From NCBI GenBank assembly GCA_027924585.1, contig BSBM01000442.1, positions 8,990,001-9,054,000 of the forward strand: a stretch of DNA of 64,000 bases, given 5' to 3'. The translations under genes were made by a program, and so were the position numbers. Origin of the DNA: Larix kaempferi. Taxonomy: Eukaryota; Streptophyta; Pinopsida; Pinales; Pinaceae. Shown here piece by piece: positions 57,311 through 64,000 of this stretch. Each line of letters starts with the position of its first letter. Position 1 is the stretch's first letter. The notes beneath the pieces were generated by a model. It had not been told where the DNA came from, did not search any database, and saw nothing but the letters and a program-made list of their open reading frames with translations.

Positions 57311-58990
57311 AAACACTAGAGAACGACACAACTACTCACATAAACCCACCCTTGACAAGTCCTTCAGACCCAGTTGTTCTTCACATCAGTGATTCATTGG
57401 ATTATATCAACCCTCTTTTTGAAATTTTGAATAACATGTAGAATACAAGACTTAACCATATGGATTATTCATAAGTTCAAGGGACAACATCAACGGAACG
57501 TCAAAATGGATGCGAGAGGCATCAATACTTCCAATTTGGCCTCTACATTAATCCCAACATTTAGTATACATGTTATTAGCACAATTTCAACCAACACTTC
57601 AGTGCTAGTTGGTATAGTTTTGGGTTTCAATCTCGTAAGTATATCCACTTTGGCTGCAAGAATCCCTATTGGTGGGTGTGCCTTACCAAACATGGGTTTT
57701 CCATATGGTTTGGCTAATCAAGGTTAAAACACACCAGGAGTAATCCAAAATCCTCTTGGTATACAAACACTTGTCTAGGTTATACTTTTGGCGGAAACTC
57801 TTCACCATGGAATACTAATATTCCTGGCGGAAGCAATGGACCATGGAACATTAATGCCAATTGAGGTTATCCTCCACATATTAGTGGAAATTTCCTAGGG
57901 GTTTATCCTATGAATTATCCTATCACAATTCCTAGGGTAAATCCACCTATCAACCCCATTTCGCAATGGAGTGGACAAGTTACAGGAAGTAACCAATCTT
58001 TTTGGGGACCACCTACGCAAGGGGTAAATCAACCTTGGAACGCTAATCTAAATAGAGGAAACAATCAATGGCATGGTTAGATTCTAGTAAATAACCAATC
58101 TTATTGGGGCCTACCTCCGCAAGGGGACAATCCATCCATTCATCCTTTTCCACAATGGAATGGACAATTTTCAGGAAGTAACCAATCTTTCTAGATGCAA
58201 CATCTTCAAGGAGGCAATATACCTTGGAATTCTTTTCAATCCCAAGGAAAACCTTCATTGTGTGTTCATGATCCAAGAAGTAACCAATATTCTTGTGTCC
58301 CAACTCCTCAAGGAGAAAATCCACCCATTGGTCATGTTCGAGGAAGTACCCAATCTTCTTGGTGGCAGTCCTTGCAAGGGGGAAACCCACCTTGGAATGG
58401 TTATCACACCCAAGGACCACATCAATGGAGTGGTAAGGTTCTAGAAATTAACCAATATTTTTGGGGCATAAACCCACAAGGGGGAAATCCACCCATTCAC
58501 CCCATCCCGCAATGGAGTGGCCAGGTTCTAGAAAGTAACCAATCTTTTCAGGCTCTAACCCCACATGGGGGAAATCCAACCATTAACCTCATTAGGCATG
58601 GTCAGGTTCTAGGAAGTAACCAATATTTTTGGATCCAACCTACAAGAATTGTATTTGATCCAGTTAGGCCATAAAATGTACCTCATGACGATGGTATGAT
58701 GGATTTCATCAACCAACTTGAGCTGATTACCCAACAAATGGGACAAATGTCTGTTCATACTTCACAACCTATAGCTGGCTAGGAAATACAACAACCTTCT
58801 AATCCTTCCAAAACTTATGGCATCTTCATAGTCTCATCCATAGACCTTAGAGGAAAGAAAAATAAGTATAAGATTAATAAAAGTGCCAGTCCTTCCAAAA
58901 ATTACGAAATCGTTACAGTCTAATCCACAGACCTTAGAGGAAAGAAGAAGAAGTACAAGAGTAAGAAAAATGCTAACTCTGGGATAAAAT
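57311..58990 (+). pseudogene. Element G gag, C-terminal region with peptide repeats, broken
   Basis: After a leading part that continues the N-terminal frame, 57950-58640 holds about eight diverged copies of a 25-40-residue unit rich in Gly, Asn, Pro, Gln and Trp. The core is PQWSGQVxGSNQSFW preceded by PQGGNPP. Several frames are used because of stops and shifts (for example at 58078 and 58194). A part with DGMMDFINQLELITQQMGQM follows, then two related Lys-rich stretches (SSIDLRGKKNKYK, STDLRGKKKKYK). It may be a nucleocapsid-like tail without zinc knuckle. I do not recognise a standard domain. Confidence 0.55.
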
Positions 58991-59650
58991 ATGTACCAAA
59001 CATGGCTCAATGCGGTGGGAAACAACAACCCACTATTTTGAAACAACCCTTTATGCAACACCATTAACAAATAGTCACTACGACACCGGTACCCCCACCC
59101 GAGGGAAACCAACCAAACCCCCGCATGGGGGCAGTGATCCCAATGCCAGTGTCTTCATGTGTGATAATGAGGTGAACATTCAAACAAGAACTGATTCTTA
59201 TAATTTCTCTCCTATTACATTAGATCAATCAGTATCACAACCAAGTGGTTCTCTCTCCATTGAGACACTAGCCATAGACTTAGTACCACATCCCCGCAAA
59301 GGTTTTCTATGTAGAACGATGCATAATATTAACATGCAAGCTGATTATAATGGTAATGTTCTTGAGGACCTAGCTCATGTACCATGTGCCATGTTGGCCT
59401 TGGAGATATTGCAATGTTGTCCTGTTCAAATAAAGTATCTATTGTCTATAATTGGCATTGTTGATCCATGTGATGTGACTTCGATCACATTAGACATAGA
59501 CCATTGAATATGTAGGATCCCTTCCAAAGTTGATTTTCAGATTAAAGTAACGACTCATGGTAAGAAAAAATTTTGAACCCTTGTAGATGAAAGGGATTCA
59601 ACTTGTGTAATGTCATTTAAATGTTGGCAATCATTAGGATAACCCTTATC
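58991..59650 (+). pseudogene. Element G pre-protease domain and protease, broken
   Basis: The stretch GNVLEDLAHVPCAMLALEIL and following QIKYLLSIIGIVDP matches, from memory, a conserved segment before the protease in many plant Ty3-type gag-pro ORFs. The protease part is VDFQIKVTTHGKKKF, a stop, then TLVDERDSTCVMSFKCWQSL. The active site V-D-E-G-A-S of the family reads VDERDS here, so it is inactive. After 59640 the frame is lost. Confidence 0.65.
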
Positions 59651-61810
59651 TTCCGTAGCAGTTTCATACAAAGTTATTCAGATGGCTTCGGCAGATTCAG
59701 ATCAAAATATTCCCTTGATGGAGGAATATGATCTAGTTACTTGTCCCATTGGGGTTGTGAGATCTCCTATATCACATGACTTCTTGGACAAAATTTTATC
59801 ATCCGATGAAGTGATCCTTAAAGTTATGAACATTTGGTTACACCCACCTAAGGACAGCTTTTGTTGGTCCACTGGGAGCATACTTGGTTTAAATTTACCA
59901 AAGTATAGGAGAATGCTTTGTATGTTCCTCGATCTCATCAGGTATATTTGGAAGGTTCCATATAGGTTTATATTATCCCTCCGTGAAGATGCATTTGAAC
60001 CTTTTGCAACCCAAACTTTCCCTATGTTCGAACCTGTTGGAAATTGGTGGGCTATCCCATCATATATGTATTTTCCACCATTCCAACAGAAGAGCCTACC
60101 AAACATGGTACACTCTAGTAAGCTCCCCATTTCCATTTAGGTTCCCATGTTGAGTTATTCTCATAGGCCTGGGATTCCTATTAGTACCATCATGACTTGG
60201 AGTTTGAGATCACATATTTCTCTTTCATACATTTCTAACATTATCCTGATGGGATACCAACTTTGTGTCATTTTACATAATCATGTGTTAAAATATCCGC
60301 TTGAAAATTTGTTCCTACTGCTTCATTACTTATTTCTTATGTTTCGTATTTTCCTTTGCAGTCACTTTGTGTTACATAATGCCTATAAAACATTTCTTTT
60401 GTATAGTTGACCCATACCCATAAAGGAAACACCCATAAGAGTTTACATAACTATCTCAAACCTTGTTTGAAATATGTATCTTTTCCTTGGCCTGATCCAT
60501 GCCCTTGAAATATAGGCTCATTCCCTTGAGACACTCATTTCCTCTAGTGTACCATAGCATGCTTTATTATTTTTTCAAGCTAATAAATGAAAAATGTATT
60601 AAAAATTGGAAAGCACAAAAATCCAAAAAGAGGGAGAATTGAATCATTTCATATTATATCCTTGAAAAAATGGAAACAGTCAGTCCTTGTCGCCCCTAAA
60701 CACGACACATAATTTTGTATCCGCTCTCAGTACACTATCTACATTTTCTTTAGGAAAATGTGCCAGTATTTTGAATAGATCTCCACCGATGGGTTATCCT
60801 TCCTATCATAAATGGAGATTTTGTTAATGCATCTAGAATTGGTGTATTTCATAAGTTCGGTTGCTTGAGTCTTATGTTGCCAAGTGTCCATTATGCATCG
60901 TTCTATGTGTTCAATGGAAGTTCAAACAGTGTTGGGCATCCCTCAAATATTTCTGACCAATCATGCCAGCCTTCCTTGTGTCAGTATGCAGTGTTGGATC
61001 TTGCATCTCTACCAAACTATATCAGACTATTGATCTCTATTTAATATCGATTGATGTGGTATGTATTAATTCCCTCCTTTCGATGGATCTATTCCTATCA
61101 ACACTAAATCATCATTTAGGAAATGGATCTAGGAACCCTAGAGTACCTTGGATATTTTAGTCATTAGTGGCAAGTTTCCTTGCAAATGATAGCGGGTATA
61201 CATCAATGACCCCTGATTATTTGATTCTACAAGTGTTCAACTTCAAAACATATATGAACACTTCCTAGTTTGTACTCAATACCTTGGAGTCCATCATCAT
61301 TATCGGTGGGTCTCTTAGCATATGTTAACGGTATACATCAATGACCGGTAATCAGATGGTTTTTTATTATGCTCGACATCACTTCATATATTTTCATGAT
61401 ATAAAATCATCCTATCATCGATTTGTATTGAATACCTTGAGAAAATTAGTTGTATAGCTCATCGATGCACTAATCGAGTTGTGAAAGATTAAACTACTAT
61501 GTCAGAAGTTCAATGAATACCCTGTTCCCGCACTCATCAAAGTCCATGTTTATAGTTCTAAAAAATTTACTTTTAATATGGATCCATTGTGTATTGTTCG
61601 TGGCTAGGCTTGTTTACTGATGAGCATGGGTATACCCGCCTCAAGAAGATTTTGTATATTTGGGAAATTGCTTTGTTTGGCTTGCAGGTGTTTTCTTGAA
61701 TCATGTGCCCATGAGCTAATCCTTTTCTATCCTTTCCTTGATCAATAAAGAGTATTAGCATGAATAAATAATGTATTTAGGGCCTTATCTCTACTTCATA
61801 CCTCACACAT
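59651..61810 (+). other. Degenerate interior of element G
   Basis: Open stretches at 59682-60140 and 60147-60410 show no recognisable domain. No RT, RNase H or integrase motif found on either strand. Probably decayed pol or filler. Confidence 0.35.
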
Positions 61811-61821
61811 TAGGGGGCATC
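61811..61821 (+). promoter_or_regulatory. Polypurine tract of element G
   Basis: TAGGGGGCATC directly before TGTTAATAATC. Confidence 0.7.
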
Positions 61822-62640
61822 TGTTAATAATCAAATTAACACCCTTAACAAGTGAAGGAAGAAGCACATTTTATCATTTACCCGCAACATGAAGACCAAA
61901 AATATGGAACAATTGAGAGATTTAATCTCTCATTTGACCACCTATTTCACAAACGAAGAAATATGTGAAGACAAAGGTTTCTCTAAAGGGGCCAAGTCTA
62001 GGACAACTTAAAGGGCCAAAATCCAGTTTCTACAACTCTTGGAGTGGAAAGAATACATCACAAGTGTATTAATTGTCCTGAACATTATGGAAAATCAAGT
62101 CAAAAGCATGAAAACAATGGACAAGTGGGTTTTTGGATGAAAATAATCAAAATTCACCAAAATATTTAGTCGCACATTCATGTTTAGTCATTGAGTGCAC
62201 AAATCCCAATTCTATAAAAGAAAGGAATTTGGGGCATAGTAAATTACAGAAAGTGAGAGTAAAGGCACGTTGGAAGGATTTAAAGGTTGGAAATCTCATA
62301 TTCAACACAAATCACTTGGATCAAAAGCAATGCTAGAGAAGTATTGCTCAAAGAAAAGGAGAATGGATTCACCTCAAGCAAGGTTGTAAGTAAGTATCAT
62401 TTATTCTTTGATTTTATATGAAGTAATTCAATTTTCCTCCCATATTTGAGTTTAGTTTTTTCTCTACAAGTTTATTTCGAATTAAAAAATGGTTAAAGAT
62501 ATTAGGAAAGTTTAGATAATTGCTTCATTTCTATTAATTGAATCTCACTAATTACTAGTAAGGTAGATACTTAGATTAGACACATCCTACACTGAATTAC
62601 TATCAACACTAGCCATGGCATGAAAAAGATCAAATTTTGA
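61822..62640 (+). repeat. 3' LTR of element G (right edge approximate)
   Basis: Starts TGTTAATAATCAAATTAACA, has CTATAAAAGAAAGGAATTTG near 62213, and aligns with the minus-strand LTR at 22035-22863. The end is where the alignment fades. Confidence 0.65.
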
Positions 62641-63619
62641 AAATTTTCGAGCTAAATTTGTATAAATTTTGGTATTTAATGGATATTTATATCTCAAATG
62701 TTTAGGACAATAATTTGTATGAACAATTTGAATACTGTAACACAACTTAGGGAGAAATTTTACAGAGTAGTGCTTTGCTTGGATGAAATCATGGTAAGTT
62801 TGAAGAAATGAAACAAAAATAGATTAAAAAGGAACCAGAAGGACGAGTCTCTTAAATCTAAATGTAAGAATATGTAATATCCATGATCTGATATCAGATG
62901 ATATTATCTCAAATACAAACTTTAAAATCAGAAAATTCACAAGTAGAACTAGCTCACAAAACTAGATAAGATCAAAGTAGTCTTGGTCAGTGAATAACCC
63001 ACCCGGAGCTTGATAGGAGAACACTTTTGGATCTGAAAAAATGTACTAGAGAGTGTGAAGAAGAAATTGCAATAGAATCAAGACCGGATTTTGATTTTTA
63101 TGCATAAGGTATTGGGGCCATTTATGTTTCGAACATCAGCCAGTCGAAAGTATACTCCAAGGATTCTCGGGCACACCATCTACCTATCTCTAATCGTGTC
63201 ACACTCCTAACCTGCACCCTAAGCTATATGATCCACATCTCATACCTAGAAACCTCTGTCTCTTTTACTATTAATGTGACTAAGATAGGCCCAATATAAG
63301 TTCCATAGTAAGCCAAGGCCTACTTAAGTGTGACATCCAATACCATTGAACTTCAATTTGGTTAACTCTAAACTTAGGCTGAACTCTCCCTAGCACATAG
63401 TCCTTGGCCATAAATATAATCTTTGCTAGGCCTACAATAACTATGGTAACAAATTGTAAAGCTATGGGTGCCTTAAGTGGATCTATCTACATGGCCACCT
63501 CAACTATCCTAGTAGTCCCGATATATCCCTCTACTAGCTCCATGGGTGGTGTCACTATAACCTATATTTTACTAATCTTAATACTTATTCCCTTCAGTAG
63601 GCTATAGTAATCCAATCTT
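62641..63619. other. Right flank without recognised gene
   Basis: Nothing recognised; many stops in all frames. Confidence 0.3.
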
Positions 63620-63862
63620 TATACTTGTAGTGGGCATGGTAATATCAATGCTCTATCTAAAATTAGTAACCCACTTTTCTTCTACATCCATATGGCTCCT
63701 CAACTCATCCTACTCCCTGATCACTATAACTAGCCTTTTTGTAAGAGAGTCCCTATCCTATGTGATACTCTCGCATCTTCTAGCTAGGCCCTGTGCTCGA
63801 TCACACACATCATAAACCTCTTTATGTAGTATCGTTACCTCCTCTTGAGTCAGATCTACCAT
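63620..63862 (-). pseudogene. Faint coding remnant with coiled-coil character
   Basis: On the minus strand an ATG at 63862 opens MVDLTQEEVTILHKEVYDVC and a charged helical stretch with three stops (near 63760, 63715, 63650). The style resembles the N-terminus of a gag or accessory retroelement protein. No family assigned. Confidence 0.3.
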
Positions 63863-64000
63863 TTGGAAATATAAAGCAATAAATGTATATGTTCTAGGTC
63901 CCTCACCTACAGGTGCTTACCTCAATCAAGCCTTATAGGCCACTCTTTACACTTATGGCTGTGCTATATAGCCTCACCTCAACTGGTGCCATGTCTTGAG

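Larger units (their letters stand above)
27400..62640 (+). mobile_element. Element G: old plus-strand gag-pro retroelement, host of all nested insertions
   Basis: G consists of 27400-27559 plus 57306-62640, split by element F. Its gag frame stays open across the point where F is removed together with one copy of the AATTG duplication. It continues with a repeat-rich gag C-terminal region, a decayed protease (about 59220-59650), a long degenerate interval, a PPT (61811-61821) and a 3' LTR (61822-62640). No RT, RNase H or integrase could be read, so it is either a gag-pro derivative or too decayed. The 5' LTR was not found; the start given is the gag ATG. Confidence 0.6.

Noticed and set aside
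58195-58674. Glycine/asparagine-rich host protein
   Set aside because: It lies in the G gag between the N-terminal part and a protease and is flanked by retroelement features.
59682-60140. Real gene with Trp/Pro-rich protein
   Set aside because: No domain, no conserved context, sits in decayed G sequence; an equally long antisense frame exists.

Overview
The window is plant nuclear DNA made almost entirely of nested LTR retrotransposons. I found no host gene, rRNA or tRNA. Plant Ty3/gypsy elements (an Athila/Tat-type pol, two chromoviruses with a chromodomain-like tail, and a gag-pro element) and plant Ty1/copia elements are present, with initiator-Met and Asp-like primer binding sites and AT-rich filler. 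This suggests an intergenic block of a large, repeat-rich seed-plant genome. The species cannot be read from the sequence, and a gymnosperm is only a guess.

Layout. (1) Positions 1-21363 hold element A on the minus strand, about 22 kb in full. Its 2.7-kb LTRs (1-1864, cut by the window edge; 18656-21363) are roughly 93% alike by eye, with a PBS at 18634-18651 and a PPT at 1865-1876. In its own 5'-3' order it reads LTR, PBS, leader block L, ORF1, block R, gag-pro-RT-RNaseH-integrase, a second L, a short second ORF, a second R, an accessory ORF2, PPT, LTR. The L and R pairs are far more diverged than the LTRs. (2) Positions 21364-27400 hold old debris: a minus-strand LTR (22035-22863), a minus-strand gag (23494-24420), a tandem repeat near 25.7-26.1 kb, and a possible plus-strand intron.

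(3) Positions 27400-62640 are one plus-strand gag-pro element, G, with insertions inside insertions. Chromovirus F (minus, 27560-57305) sits in the gag of G with a perfect 5-bp duplication. Chromovirus E (plus, 27646-38588) sits in the 3' LTR of F. A 4.65-kb inverted-repeat element, B (32282-36936), sits in the RNase H-integrase linker of E. Copia element J (plus, 39583-53225) sits in the integrase of F. Copia element K (plus, 43110-50391) sits in the RT of J with a perfect 5-bp duplication. K is the youngest and most complete. G ends with a 3' LTR at 61822-62640, and only faint remnants follow.

Most interesting: (i) the duplicated L-ORF-R cassettes around gag-pol in A, each L with a palindrome, a consensus splice donor and GC-rich hairpins whose stems co-vary; (ii) one accessory protein family (globular domain plus coiled coil) found both as the 3' ORF of retroelement A and as the only ORF of inverted-repeat element B; (iii) about 20 mini-hairpins with matched stem changes in the long 3' untranslated region of copia K, also present in J, next to a 65-bp block identical between J and K. 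All reading frames except parts of K are broken by stops or frameshifts. All identity values are estimates by eye.
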